A stretch of 64,000 bases of DNA, taken from NCBI GenBank assembly GCA_949825065.1, contig OX463859.1, positions 16,077,220 to 16,141,219 on the forward strand, written 5' to 3'. Made by a program: the position numbers and the translations under genes. Source of the DNA: Odontocerum albicorne. Its lineage: Eukaryota > Arthropoda > Insecta > Trichoptera > Odontoceridae. Below, one piece after another: positions 34,151 to 45,334 of the stretch (the first letter of the stretch is position 1; each line of letters begins with the position of its first letter). The notes under the pieces were generated by a model, which worked only from the letters and a program-made list of their open reading frames with translations, did not search any database and was not told the origin of the DNA.

Positions 34151-34364
34151 TTCTCTCTCTGTGCGGCTTTGTATTGTTATATTAAAGACTATTGGATCTT
34201 CATGATGTGGTTTCTCTGTCTGAGATTTAATAGGGATACTCTTTGAAACATTTGCGGCAGATCTTTAACATTATATAGTAAAGTTACGTTATCCATATGT
34301 AATTAATCGGATTGATAACATTTTCAACCTGGAAAAGGACTGATAGGAGCCGCTGAATAATTGC

Positions 34365-34775
34365 TGTATAAATGTGTGCTTTGAGATAAATACATGAAGA
34401 AATGGTGTATGATAGAATAATGAATGAAGTGATTAGGAATGAATATCAACTGAAGGCTAATGTGTTGAGAAAGAGGAAAAAGAACACTTAATGATGACTT
34501 GGGCATGTAGAAAGAATAAATGAAAAAGACTAACAAAACAGATACATAATGGAAATGTGAGTGAAAGGCGTGTGAAAGGATGACCAAGGAAAGTATAATT
34601 AGATCAAGTGAATGATATTCTGAAAGAAGGAAACGACGAAAATCAGAAAAATCGTGGAAGCTGTATAGATGTGAAAGAGGGCAAAGATGTGTGACGAGAT
34701 AGGTAAGCCAGGTGCTCTGTCCTCTTTACCTACCTAGCAGGTAGATGGCGTAATGGACACACCATTACATACATA
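34365..34775 (+). mobile_element. LINE-B copy with 3' end
   Basis: Landmarks in order on the plus strand: 'atgatagaataatgaatgaa', 'aggaatgaatatcaactgaa', 'gacttgggcatgtagaaaga', 'gatgaccaaggaaagtataa', 'aatcgtggaagctgtataga', then the 3' region 'gtgctctgtcctctttacct' and 'gatggcgtaatggacacacc'. The DNA is readable as LINE-B almost throughout, although every frame is broken. It is a useful reference for the untouched 3' end that the minisatellite at 37655 departs from. Confidence 0.7.
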
Positions 34776-36650
34776 TGTATAACAATATTTTTTACGTAAA
34801 TTCAATAACAAAATATGTTTTTATGTATTACGGCGTGTAACGATATGAAACGCATATGCCTATAGTATTAGCAGAGAGGATCAAGGTGATGAAATGCAAG
34901 TAGCCTAAACGAATGGACATGTTGAGTGGACTTGCTAATTAATTTGTATTAAAATAATTTGTTTGTAAAAATTGTTATCTACTCGTACTTATAAGTTAGT
35001 ATGTATGTGTTAATTATTTCTAAGAAATTTCATGTAAGATTTAAAAAATAAAATCCACCTAGGAAATTAAAATTAAGTTAGTCCATAGTTATAATATATA
35101 AAATAAATTAGTTCTAAGTATACAAATTTGTATATAAATATAGCTTTTGGAAAAAAAATTGTGGTTTCAATTACGTTATTGAATTAAAAAAAAGAAGTTT
35201 TATCTCAATCTTATAACCATCGGTGCCGAGAATCGTGTTTAATGTAATTAAACAAATCAGTAACTAGCTGAGAAATATCATATAATGGATCTACCAGTTA
35301 AACTTGTTTCTTTTGCCCAGTCATCGGCACATCCATTATCCATTATATCAACGTGTGAAGGATCCAAAAGAGCAGTCTTTAAATAAGTAAATGAACATAG
35401 TATTAGAGAAAATAAAACCAAACAATACAAAATTTATAAGTGTAATCAATCACCTGTGTGGTGAGAAAACATTACATTCTTAAAATTACTGGAGTGAAAA
35501 GTATTAAAAACACAGTGAAATAAATGTTTTAAGTTTCAAGCAAATAGCACTCGTCATGCCCGCTAATCCATCTAGACATTTCCGCACAGATTCCATTAGT
35601 TAAAACAGTGCATCTACTTTAATCTGGCAGTTGTATTTTGTTTGAGCCGGAATAAAATGCTAAAAGCTTTTACTTGGGAGATTAAACTATTTGCTCTAGA
35701 TTGGAGGGCGTTTCATGTAAAATCGATCAACCGTTAAATATATCAAATATCTATTAAAGATAAAAGAATTCAGTGTTTTTTTTTTAATGGATAACCTGTT
35801 TGTGTTTTAAACAAACTTTGTTTCTTTAAATATTTTGAAATAACAATTTTAATTTTAAAATCACAATCAATTGTGGAAATCGATGGAGAGTAAAAGGAAG
35901 GCCAAGTTATAAATTAATTCTTAAATTTGTATAATAACCTTCAACGTATTTGAATTAAAGATTCAGATAAACAGAACAGCATGTCTAGGAGAAAACCTTA
36001 TTTAAGATTTGGGTTTACTACTAATGTAAGCACGGAACACGTTGTTCGTACTCACACGCCTTACCAATACTACTGCGCGTGAAGAAACAACACTCACGCG
36101 CGTTTTGTGTGTATATGTAACGTATATTATCAGTCGAACTTTTAAACAGAATGGAACCTTTTTCCATTTAACTTTTTAGGTACCATCGGGAATCTAATCC
36201 AAAAATTCTGGATGAAAGTCCAACGTCTTACACAGTAGACTAGTAAAGTTGTCATGAAAGTAATAAATACAAAGCAAAATTTTATTAATTTTTAAATTTG
36301 AGAAATAGAAGAGCACGTTTGAAAGAAATTGTATTTAGTATATATTTCAACACATTTCGATGCGAATGCTGCAATCTCTGACACATTTGAACAGTTTAAA
36401 CACATTGAAAAGTTCTTTGAGGGAGTATTTTTGTTTATTATAACCATAACCCCATAACCAAAGGGAAAGAGTTGAAAATGAATTCTGTAATATCCAAAGT
36501 CATTGTGATAGGAAAGGGTGACAGGAATTGTAAATATGATATATGGGTGAATAGTGAAAAATCAGAGCTGATCGGAGAATTCTGCTATTTAGTTAGTATC
36601 TGACGATCGAAGAGTTATGAGGGATCGAACGACGAGTAGCGATTGAAAAC
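34776..36650. other. 1.9 kb without recognisable genes
   Basis: AT-rich. One TACTCGTA near 34980. The segment 36040-36110 is GC-richer ('cacgttgttcgtactcacac') but not coding. Confidence 0.4.
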
Positions 36651-36654
36651 AATT

Positions 36655-37015
36655 TAATGGGGCACTCAAAGATATATACTTTCACCAGATTATATCAAAA
36701 TCTGATAAGATGATAATCGAAAACAGTATTTTAGAACCAACTTCGAGAGATGGGAGAGAAATGTGGACGTGAAATAAGATTGAAAAGATACGAATAATAC
36801 TGCAGAAATGCGTGCAATTAGAAGAATATATGGAGTAAGAACATATGAAAGAATACGGAATTCAGAGATTTTAGACACGTGTAAATTTAAGACTGGTGTA
36901 TAGAGTAAGATGAATAAGAAAGAACACTATGAGATAGTTTGGACACGTGGAACGAATGAATAAGAACAAAACAAATGAGTCGTCAAAGTGCAAAACCCGC
37001 TTTGGAAGATTTTGG
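36655..37015 (+). mobile_element. LINE-B internal fragment
   Basis: 'caaaatctgataagatgata', 'gaaatgtggacgtgaaataa', 'gaatacggaattcagagatt' and 'tagtttggacacgtggaacg' follow the LINE-B order upstream of the KWF.HVE block. It extends further 5' than most copies here and lacks the 3' end. Confidence 0.6.
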
Positions 37016-37154
37016 GTTTGAGTAAATGATGATTAACCACTTCGAATTTAAAGGAAATATTAACGTACTAGATTTTCTGCTTTATGTCTCAAGAAACCAG
37101 AAATAATATTAGTCCCATAAAAAGTTTACATAACCACAATGAAAATTAAACTCC

Positions 37155-37440
37155 TTTGAATAAATTATGTACGTACATACCCATTACGCCACCTCCCTGT
37201 CGGGGTAGGCAGAAAATTTACACAAATCATATTGATCTAATTTGACACACACTTTTAGCTTTTTCTACATTCATATACCTTCTCATACAACCTTTACGAT
37301 TTTTCTCATTTTCTACCTTTCCATATTTCAGAATATCATTCACTTTTTCAAACCTCACTTTCCTTGGTCCTCAATTAGATTATTCTCCATGTCCAAACAA
37401 TCTTAACGCTTTCTTTTCCATTCAACTTACCACATCGTTA
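37155..37440 (-). mobile_element. LINE-B 3' fragment
   Basis: The plus strand reads 'tacatacccattacgccacc' and 'tgtcggggtaggcagaaaat' (the LINE-B 3' terminus complement), then 'cttctcatacaacctttacg' and 'cactttccttggtcctcaat'. It stands head-to-head with the plus-strand LINE-B fragment that follows. Confidence 0.7.
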
Positions 37441-37509
37441 AATTATGTCCAGAGTGGATTTTGACACTCATCGTCTACCAGAGCAGGATTTGTATCTTGA
37501 CGACTCAAA

Positions 37510-37660
37510 TATACAGTGCAAATGTGCATGACAGGCGTAGTAGAGGAGACCAAAGAAAGAATAGTTGCATCAAGTGACTGATATTTTGCAAGGACGAAAT
37601 GAAACACGTCAAAGAAATCGTATGAGCTGTATGGATGTAGAAAAGGCGAAAGATGTGTGT
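37510..37660 (+). mobile_element. LINE-B 3' fragment feeding into the minisatellite
   Basis: 'aggagaccaaagaaagaata', 'gtgactgatattttgcaagg', 'cgtatgagctgtatggatgt', then 'gaaaaggcgaaagatgtgtg' and 'tcgcgatgcatgctatccgg'. LINE-B normally continues here with the end of its ORF (DVEEAKDVCRD) and its 3' UTR. Instead the sequence enters the 63-bp array. Confidence 0.7.
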
Positions 37661-38872
37661 CGCGATGCATGCTATCCGGTGCTACGGCGTGACTATCGTT
37701 ATTTGTTTCCCTGAAAGATGTGTCGCGATGCATGCTATCCGGTGCTACGGCGTGACTATCGTTATTTGTTTCCCTGAAAGATGTGTCGCGATGCATGCTA
37801 TCCGGTGCTACGGCGTGACTATCGTTATTTGTTTCCCTGAAAGATGTGTCGCGATGCATGCTATCCGGTGCTACGGCGTGACTATCGTTATTTGTTTCCC
37901 TGAAAGATGTGTCGCGATGCATGCTATCCGGTGCTACGGCGTGACTATCGTTATTTGTTTCCCTGAAAGATGTGTCGCGATGCATGCTATCCGGTGCTAC
38001 GGCGTAACTATCGTTATTTGTTTCCCTGAAAGATGTGTCGCGATGCATGCTATCCGGTGCTACGGCGTGACTATCGTTATTTGTTTCCCTGAAAGATGTG
38101 TCGCGATGCATGTTATCCGGTGCTACGGCGTAACTATCGTTATTTGTTTCCCTGAAAGATGTGTCGCGATGCATGCTATCCGGTGCTACGGCGTGACTAT
38201 CGTTATTTGTTTCCCTGAAAGATGTGTCGCGATGCATGCTATCCGGTGCTACGGCGTAACTATCGTTATTTGTTTTCCTGAAAGATGTGTCGCGATGCAT
38301 GCTATCCGGTGCTACGGCGTAACTATCGTTATTTGTTTCCCTGAAAGATGTGTGTCGCGATGCATGCTATCCGGTGCTAAGGCGTGACTATCGTTATTTG
38401 TTTCCCTGAAATATGTGTGTCGCGATGCATGCTATCCGGTGCTATGGCGTGACTATCGTTATTTATTTCCCTGAAATGTATGTGTCACGATGCATGCTAT
38501 CGGGTGCTACGGTGGGACTCGTTATTTGGTTCTCTGAAATATATGTGTCGCGATGCATGCTATCCGGTGCTACGGCGTGACTATCGTTATTTGTTTCCCT
38601 AAAAGATGTGTTTCGCGATGCATGCTATCCGGTGCTACGGCGTGACTATCGTTATTTGTTTCCCTGAAATATGTGTGTCGCGATGCATGCTATCCGGTGC
38701 TACGGCGTGACTATCATTATTTGTTTCCCTGAAATATATGTGTCGCAATGCATGCTATCCGGTGCTACGGCATGACTCGTTATTTGTTTATCTGAAAGGT
38801 GTGTGTCGCGATGCATGCTATCCGGTGCTACGGCGTTACTATAATTATTTGTTTCCCTGAAAGATTTGTAAA
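37655..38872. repeat. Minisatellite, 19 copies of 63/65 bp, LINE-derived monomer
   Basis: The landmark 'gctacgg' (or a one-base variant) occurs at 37681, 37744, 37807, 37870, 37933, 37996, 38059, 38122, 38185, 38248 and 38311 (63-bp steps). It then occurs at 38376, 38441, 38506, 38569, 38634, 38699, 38764 and 38827 (63- or 65-bp steps). Because 63 is 21 codons, both strands stay open for about 244 and 285 codons, with the peptide repeat CVAMHAIRCYGVTIVICFPER on the plus strand. These are not genes. The first 11 units are almost identical and the right-hand units more diverged, so expansion is recent at the LINE-B side. The monomer starts with text close to the LINE-B 3' region. Confidence 0.95.
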
Positions 38873-39164
38873 AAATGTGTTGTTTAGATTAATGATGTGT
38901 ATTGAGTGGATGAATTTATACAAGTATTTTTTTTTCATGCAGATTTTTTTGTAAACGTAAATATTGTTGAAAATCCTCCCTTGTGCAGAATATAGCCTTA
39001 GGCCTTCTGAGATTTGGTATTTTTATGTGTATATGGTAGGTAGTATGAAGGTTTCTTTTTATATTTCTTTGTGTATGAGTCATTATAGGGTTTATACTTT
39101 TCATACATCCATATACATATTTACCATCAAATTTCCTTGTAAGGGTACGCAGAAAAGATAGAAC
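38873..39164. other. AT-rich spacer
   Basis: No exon or repeat was recognised. Confidence 0.4.
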
Positions 39165-39850
39165 GTTAGACTTTTATTATCTTAAGATACACTTAACGCC
39201 TATTTCACATCCACATACTTTGTCATACAATTCCTACGATTTCTCTGCTTTTCTTCATTTCTTTTTTTTTTTTCAAAATATGTTTCACATGATCAGACGA
39301 TACTTTATGTACTCTTCCTCTATCACGTTTTCCACATACATATATAAAGTATATTTGTTTTGTTAGTCTTTCTTCATTCATTTGTTCTACATGCCAAAAC
39401 CATTTCAGAATGTTCTTCATCTTAGTTAATACATCAACCTTAAATTCATATTTATCCCTTATCATTTAATTCCGTATTCTGTCATAAATTGGTACTTTAT
39501 ATACTTTTCTCAGTGCTAACATTTCAGCATTTCTTTGGTTCTTTTCTGTCTTCTTCAAAAACCACGTTCTTCTCTCGTACATCACAGTTGGTACGCAACT
39601 ACTATTGTGGACTATTTGCTTAGTAGACTTTAATACTGTCTAGTTCGTAAATAAATGTTTTGGTGCTCATTGACTTTGTGTCACATTGCTAAACGTCGTT
39701 TAATATCCCTCTTCATTCTTCACTCATCTGAGAACATACTACTTAAACAACGAAATTTCTCAACTTCCTCCAAGCCTTCATTATTCATCCATATATCGCA
39801 TTCGCTTTTTCTCTCACATTTATCTATTATCAAAACCTAAATTTCCCAAC
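39165..39850 (-). mobile_element. Longest LINE-B copy, coding remnant
   Basis: The reverse strand at 39465-39223 has 80 open codons reading DKYEFKVDVLTKMKN, WFWHVEQMNEERLTKQIY, then CGKRDRGRVHKVSSDHVKHI. This is the usual C-terminal 'GH.ER....RL.K..Y....G.R.RGRP...' block of insect LINEs. 39500-39850 continues upstream with 'cttctctcgtacatcacagt' and a 'CEIWMNNE'-like frame. The 3' end lies near 39170. 5'-truncated. I cannot assign the clade from this part alone. Confidence 0.72.
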
Positions 39851-41082
39851 TTTTATTTTTACATAGATTTTGTATACATGCGCTTTCTTATTATAATTTT
39901 TTATTAAATTATTGTTAGTATTTTTAATGGCTTAATCAACCGTGTATTATAATATAAATTTCTGAAATCTCTTATTTCAATTTGTGGTTATACTATTCCG
40001 GTCTCATAGCTCTCTAAATTCAACCAGGAAATGGTGATTTGTCAATTTATGTTACAACGAAGCCGCGAGTATCGGGCACTCGACTCCTTCAACTGTGACA
40101 TTTTCACCGACCAAACTTCATTATAACTGGCTTAGCTGCTTTGACCTGATAATGGTGTCCTCGATTATTCAGCGATAGCAAATTATCAACTGCAAAATCG
40201 GATTTCAACTACCAACTGGTGGAAAGTGTACTGCAAAAATTTATTCAAACGTACAATCCAAATGAATTGGAAAAAATATATTTTGAAATTACCTGGAAAA
40301 CGAAGAATAATGTATAAAATATCGTTGCTGGTTCGGCGTGGAATGGTCTACCTCTTAGTCTCTGTATAACAGCGCTATATACACTGTATTTTTACTACTA
40401 TTTATATAAGTGTCAGGTATATACATAGGTCTTATCAAAATGTTTGATTATGTATGAACACACCCATCAATTTTAGTACACCTAAAGCTAAATTTGTTAC
40501 TATCACATATCGAAAGATCTACTACTGAGGTTACTTTGTAGTTCGTCTCACCCTAGGAAGTTTTCTGCAGTTTTCTGACCAAACACGAAACATATGCAGA
40601 TGTGGTGTAAAACACCGGTACAATTACTGTAAATAGGTTAATGGCTCGCGCTCCATTCTCGGAGATTCAGGTTTACTTTTTGCATTTTAGGTGAAGAGCA
40701 GGTTTAAGAGATTCATATTTGGCAGGTAGAAGTTTGTCGTAATAAAAACACAGTAGAAGTTCCAGTAGGTGAGAGTATATTTTGATCATTTTTCAATCCT
40801 TATGTGCAGCCTATTATTGCTCATCGTAAGCCTCTTTATTTGCCCATATATGCCGGCTTACTAATGCCATATTTACCGCGGTCTTTTTGCGCGTATTGGC
40901 TATCCGATAATCTATGGTGATCATTGCAAAGGCCACGCACAAGGAAAATTTTATAATGGGTACAGGTACACAGTAATAATTTGACGATGTTTACACAGGC
41001 AATTATATAAATAAAATTATTAACATGTGTGACGCATACGTCCGATACATGCGAAAAGATACCTAATGAGATGACCGTAGCC
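39851..41082. other. 1.2 kb without recognisable genes
   Basis: Composition rises in GC at 40040-40340 and 40500-40960, but no frame shows family resemblance. An 82-codon minus-strand frame at 40836-41084 is unassigned. Confidence 0.35.
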
Positions 41083-41215
41083 AATAAGAGTTAGAGCGCC
41101 CTTGAGAAGAGAGAGTATGCCCTTAGAAATAATGTTAGGTTCGAGTCCTGAGTTGGAGCGCCCTTGAGGAAAGAGAGTATGCACTCTTCACGGCGCTTTA
41201 TATAATACGAGTTCA
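41083..41215 (+). mobile_element. tRNA-like SINE head, partly duplicated
   Basis: 'gttagagcgcccttgagaag' at 41090 and 'gttggagcgcccttgaggaa' at 41152 (62-bp period). Between them is a good B box, 'ggttcgagtcctgag'. The sequence differs from the main SINE family, so it is a second tRNA-derived family or a tRNA pseudogene pair. Confidence 0.5.
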
Positions 41216-41744
41216 TTGTGTTATTATTAAGTCAAGAATACGTGAGATATGTGTGTCTTGGTTATAACTTTTCTCTTAAAACTGATGGTGTACAACAAAA
41301 AACTTAATGTAGTCATTGGAGGTCCATTAGAACGAATGACTGTTGAATGAATGAAATAATAAAAACAACACCCTGGGGTGGCTTAGGCAACGGCTAATAA
41401 AAAAGTAAAAAAAAACATGATTGCATTTTTTTAAATGATAACCTGAATTGAAAATAATGACTAAAAAATGTGTCATAATGGATAAAACATTGAAATAAAA
41501 AAATAAGAAAATAAAAGCATTTTAAGAAACCATATTTATGCATAGATTTTAAACTACAAATACGGATCATAATGTGATACTTATTATGTATATTTTTTAC
41601 TCACATTTTATATGTTGCTGAAGCATGTGTATTAAAAATTTGCTTAAATAATAAAAATATATTGATGTGTATATTGAAGCATGTTGGACCTAAATCGGTT
41701 GGCCAAAGTCACAAATGAGAATATTTCAATTAATTTGGAGATGA
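41216..41744. other. 0.5 kb without recognisable genes
   Basis: AT-rich; nothing found. Confidence 0.4.
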
Positions 41745-41895
41745 TGACCTCCGTGGCCTAGTTGGTAAGACGCTGGTCTTCCGACTCGTAGTGTACGGGT
41801 AACCATTTTTTTTAAACGTGTCAGTCTGGTTTAAGCTTCAAGCCTATTTAATGTCATTTTGGTTGGTTGCAAAGGATTTTCATATAAATTAACAA
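41745..41895 (+). mobile_element. tRNA-derived SINE, best-preserved head
   Basis: 'gacctccgtggcctagttgg' followed by 'taagacgctggtcttccgac' keeps the A box and the anticodon-arm-like part. The B box is damaged ('gtacgggtaacc'). Then 'cgtgtcagtctggtttaagc'. It represents the family head most clearly. Confidence 0.7.
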
Positions 41896-42355
41896 GCAAC
41901 TCGCAAGGTAGTATTTTCTTCTACTAACTGGTTATACGATATGGAGGATTCAATGGAAATTTCGAACAAAATTTGGATAAAACGTGTTTTTTTGTTAATG
42001 CACAGTCATATTATTATTGCATTATATTTAATGAATTATTGATCTCCCATTTTGGACAATATTTCTTTTTTAAAGTAACACTTCAATTGAATCGATCGTT
42101 TTTTTATTTTAAAATTTCAACTAGAACCACACCACGATATTTGCGTCTCTCATACAATTTATTTATCAAACTCATCGTTACTCATATTCAACCTGTGCTA
42201 ACGCTATCATGTCATCAACACACATCAATGATTTATTGTTTACTCATATATCGGATTTACTTTCTATTCGCCTTTTTCTTTTACGATTACTTTGGATAAA
42301 ATTATAGATAAAATTGAATAACTTAAGGACTCTACAATATATTTCTGATTAGCTG
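41896..42355. other. AT-rich stretch, nothing recognised
   Basis: A 108-codon Phe/Tyr-rich plus-strand frame at 41973-42299 is compositionally biased and unassigned. Confidence 0.35.
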
Positions 42356-42425
42356 TAAAAGATTCGTATGTGCCAATAAACCCGCCAGATTGTACTGTAT
42401 ATAGCGAAAATGCCATACAGTACAA
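42356..42425 (+). mobile_element. SINE/LINE-A tail fragment
   Basis: 'ccaataaacccgccagattg' followed by 'tactgtat' matches the shared 3' tail of the SINEs (copy 15549) and LINE-A. Only the tail remains. Confidence 0.55.
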
Positions 42426-43640
42426 TCATATAAGGAGTGCCCTTCTGGAATCTGTGAAATCAATTAAGTTCGTATTAACACCACAATATGTCAATCTACA
42501 GGGGTACGCTCTCAGAGCTATATCTACCTCCTATCTCTTGAACATACAAGACTGTCAAAAGTTTCCGTATTGTTTAGCGAACAGTTTCACTAATCCATAT
42601 CGTTGAAATTTAGATTATAAGTTAGAAAACCGTGGTCTAGACTTGGACCACTAAATATTCTCACCAATTTCGAAATAAATATCTCGAATATACCAAAAAT
42701 ACTCTTAAACTTATAATTTGTGGGTCGAAAGATGACATTTGATTTAAGAACATCCGTGATTTTGGAATTCTAAATACCCCCTAATAATTATGGAACAAAA
42801 TTTGGTTGACTGGAAAAACTATTTTAAAATATTAAATCTGTATAAAAATGAAAGTGTTTAATAAATAAACAATAAAACAGGGGAAAAAACATTAACAGTG
42901 AACTGCTAAAGTGTTTGAATACTTTGCAGTTTCTTTGAATTTAAAGCAATAAATATTTCGAAGTTTAAAAGATGCGAAAATACGCAAAATAAACAAAGAA
43001 AAACCTAGAAAATCAAAACTGAATTATTGTAAAAGGTACAGAAGTGATTTCAATTCTGAAATGTCTTTAAAGATGGTTTGAAGTGAATAAATTCATGGAA
43101 GTGGAACGAAACACGTTATTCAATAAAGACAAAGGCCTTTTATAGAAACCATTGAATAGAAAGCCCTGATCTACGGTATCCATCAAACAACCATTGTCAG
43201 AAAACGAGTACAGCCTCTAGTAACTAACATAGTAGTCAGTGTCTCGCGGGGGTAGAGATATTGTCATTGCGGTAGACATTTTGACAGGGACCTAGCTCAC
43301 GATTTAATTTCACCGCCAGAATTAAAGTTTTCCTCTTGAAAGGAAGGGATAGGATTCAAACTTGGTGTAACTATAATTGTACTCTGGAAGAAAAAGGAAA
43401 TCACAAAGTTCTCCATTCGATTATTGAGTTTTTATTATGCCGCAGAACGGCGAAGTGGAAACAGACGAAGGGTGAGAAAAATTAAAAGTTTTTTTATATC
43501 GCTCCTTATTTTTATTTACAATTTGTGCGAGTCATTGTTTCAAGGATGTTAAAGTTGGGGGTGAACTTTTTAAGTTAACGATTTTTTCGAGTTTCGCTTG
43601 TTTGTTGGTTGTTCGTTGAAGTTTTTGATTCTGTTTTTGA
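42426..43640. other. 1.2 kb without recognisable genes
   Basis: No recognisable exon, repeat or transposon. 43230-43330 is GC-richer. Confidence 0.4.
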
Positions 43641-43835
43641 CACGTTGGCTTTTATCAGAGATCGACAATCATTTAATATTAAGATATATTTTTTTTCGAG
43701 TAACAATATTATTGTACATGAAGTCTATTTTACCACAATGAATTGACTATTTTAGCATCACTTTTACAAGGCGCGTGTTGGTATTTATCAGGGATTGACA
43801 ATCATTTAATGTAAAGGATATTTTTTTCAATTAAA
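43641..43835. repeat. Direct duplication flanking the palindromic mariner
   Basis: 'tttatcagagatcgacaatc' (near 43651) recurs as 'tttatcagggattgacaatc' (near 43783) with 'atttaat' following both. The period is about 132 bp. This lies immediately left of the palindromic element. Confidence 0.75.
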
Positions 43836-43841
43836 AAAATA

Positions 43842-44548
43842 TAAGGCGTTAACATAAGTTGTGTCCGTTTTTTTCCAATTTAAAAATGAGCACCAAAAGT
43901 AAAACAAAATGATAAATATTATACGCCATTTGAAATAAAATTTTCTGCTCTACAAGATATTGTGTTTGTTTTTACGTTACATTTATTATTTTATTTGATT
44001 ACAAGCCTTCAAAATGAAATGTCAAGTAGACGAAAGTGAGCATTTTTGACACCTCCTTCTGTTCGCGTTCAATCGAAAGAATTAAGCTGCTCGCGATATT
44101 TGCGAAGTGTACGGTGAAGATACTATGAATGAAAGGATAGCTTGTCGATGGTTTTTGCGTTTCAAATACTATACTTTCGACCTGAAATACATGGAGCGTT
44201 CCGGACGACCAGTGGACTTCGATGAAGACCGCTTAAACCATATTATTCATGAAGACTCCTTTCATTGTACACTTCGCAAATATCGCGAGCAGCTTTGGCA
44301 GCTTTATTCCCTCGATTGAACGCGAACAGAAGGAGGTGTCGAAAATACTCACTTTCGTCTACTTGACATTCCATTTTAAAGGCTTGTAATCAAATAAAAT
44401 AATATATGTAGCGTTAAAACAAACACAATGCATTTTAGAGCAGAAAATTTTATTTCGAATGGCGTATAATATTTATCATTTTGTTTTACTTTTGGTGCTC
44501 ATTTTGAAATTGAAAAAAAAAACGGACACAACTTTTGTTAACACCCAA
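43842..44548. mobile_element. Palindromic mariner derivative (707 bp)
   Basis: The left arm 43842-44112 and right arm 44268-44548 are inverted copies of about 270-280 bp. Both carry a mariner 5' end: TIR-like 'gttaacataagttgtgtccg'/'gttaacaaaagttgtgtccg', 5' UTR and the transposase start. TA lies outside at 43840-43841 and 44549-44550. The arms share 'gatgaaatgtcaagtag'-like start regions. The right arm has nine bases (coding one extra KAA) that the left arm lost. The unique centre continues the left-arm gene. The transcript would form a ~270-bp stem. Confidence 0.88.
44010..44319 (+). pseudogene. mariner transposase N-terminal fragment in the palindrome
   Basis: The plus strand reads MKCQVDESEHF, a stop, HLLLFAFNRK, a stop, then AARDICEVYGEDTMNERIA, CRWFLRFKYYTFDLKYMERS and GRPVDFDEDRLNHIIHEDS. 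The form 'R.IC.VYGED...ER....WF.RFK...FDL....RSGRP...DED' is the mariner HTH domain and linker. The gene ends where the inverted arm begins. The minus strand of the right arm (ATG ending at 44374) keeps the first ~36 codons open, as MECQVDESEYFRHLLLFAFN. No catalytic domain is present. Confidence 0.85.
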
Positions 44549-44550
44549 TA

Positions 44551-45105
44551 CAAAGCCTTCTCTATCATAGTTTTACTATCACTTTCACAATAAATGAGGA
44601 TATGAGAAAATAAAAAAATGCTCATCGAGAAAAGCTGTCTAAAAATGAAAAAAAATATGTTTAAAAGTCTCGGCCACGTAGAGAAAAATATATAAGAGCT
44701 CGCAAAATAATATATGAATACAGTTAAGAAGGTAAAAAAAGTTTGAAAAGACCTAGAAAACCCTAGCACGATGAAAAACCTAGCAAATTTATCGAATTCT
44801 GAAAAAAGTAAAAAGGTATTATAATAAAAAAGTAAGTATGTCGAAGTGTATGGAAGTAACAAAAATTAAAGATGTATCATATGCCAAAATCGAATGAAGT
44901 GGAGATCTGTTCTCTTTACATTCACCAATAGGTAAAAGACGTGATTTTAATAATGATAATAGAAAAACTTTTTCTGGAATGTATTTTGACTGGAAGGATA
45001 AAATAAGATAAGGCAAGGCTTTTAAAAGCGAGATAGATCTGTCGAACAGGCTAGACTACATAGAAATCCTGGCCATATATGTTAGCATGTAATGGACTCA
45101 CCTCT
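44551..45105 (+). mobile_element. LINE-B fragment
   Basis: 'aataaatgaggatatgagaa', 'aaaagtctcggccacgtaga', 'gaaaagacctagaaaaccct', 'cgaatgaagtggagatctgt' and the terminal part 'catgtaatggactcacctct' match LINE-B order with many changes. It abuts the palindromic mariner directly. Confidence 0.5.
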
Positions 45106-45334
45106 GGAATGTAGGTGAGTTAATTACTTAGATAATTTTTCTCAAGTTCACACTATTTGCGGGACGTAACATTGAAGCGTAGCTCTCATTGTAGTGATTT
45201 TAAGTCATTTAATGGTGCCAGAAAAATAATGAAAAACAAGTGTTATATACCATGTATTCAATGATTTATTTTTATGCTTGTAATTACATTTTTTCCCATA
45301 AACATCATTTAACATTTTTTATTTACACACATCT
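45106..45334. other. AT-rich spacer
   Basis: No feature recognised. Confidence 0.4.

Noticed and set aside
37655..38872. CRISPR-like array or repeat protein gene
   Set aside because: The repeats are directly contiguous, with no unique spacers, in a eukaryotic setting. The open frames on both strands follow from the 63-bp period.
41745..41820. Functional tRNA gene
   Set aside because: The A-box region is good but the B box is broken, no acceptor stem pairs, and a SINE body follows. The other tRNA-like heads fail similarly.
41973..42299. 108-codon Phe/Tyr-rich open frame as a membrane protein
   Set aside because: The composition is what AT-rich DNA gives by chance. No start context, splice sites or family resemblance.
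44476..44862. 128-codon minus-strand open frame
   Set aside because: It is antisense to the right arm of the palindromic mariner and to LINE-B. The hydrophobic peptide is a shadow of A-rich LINE sequence.
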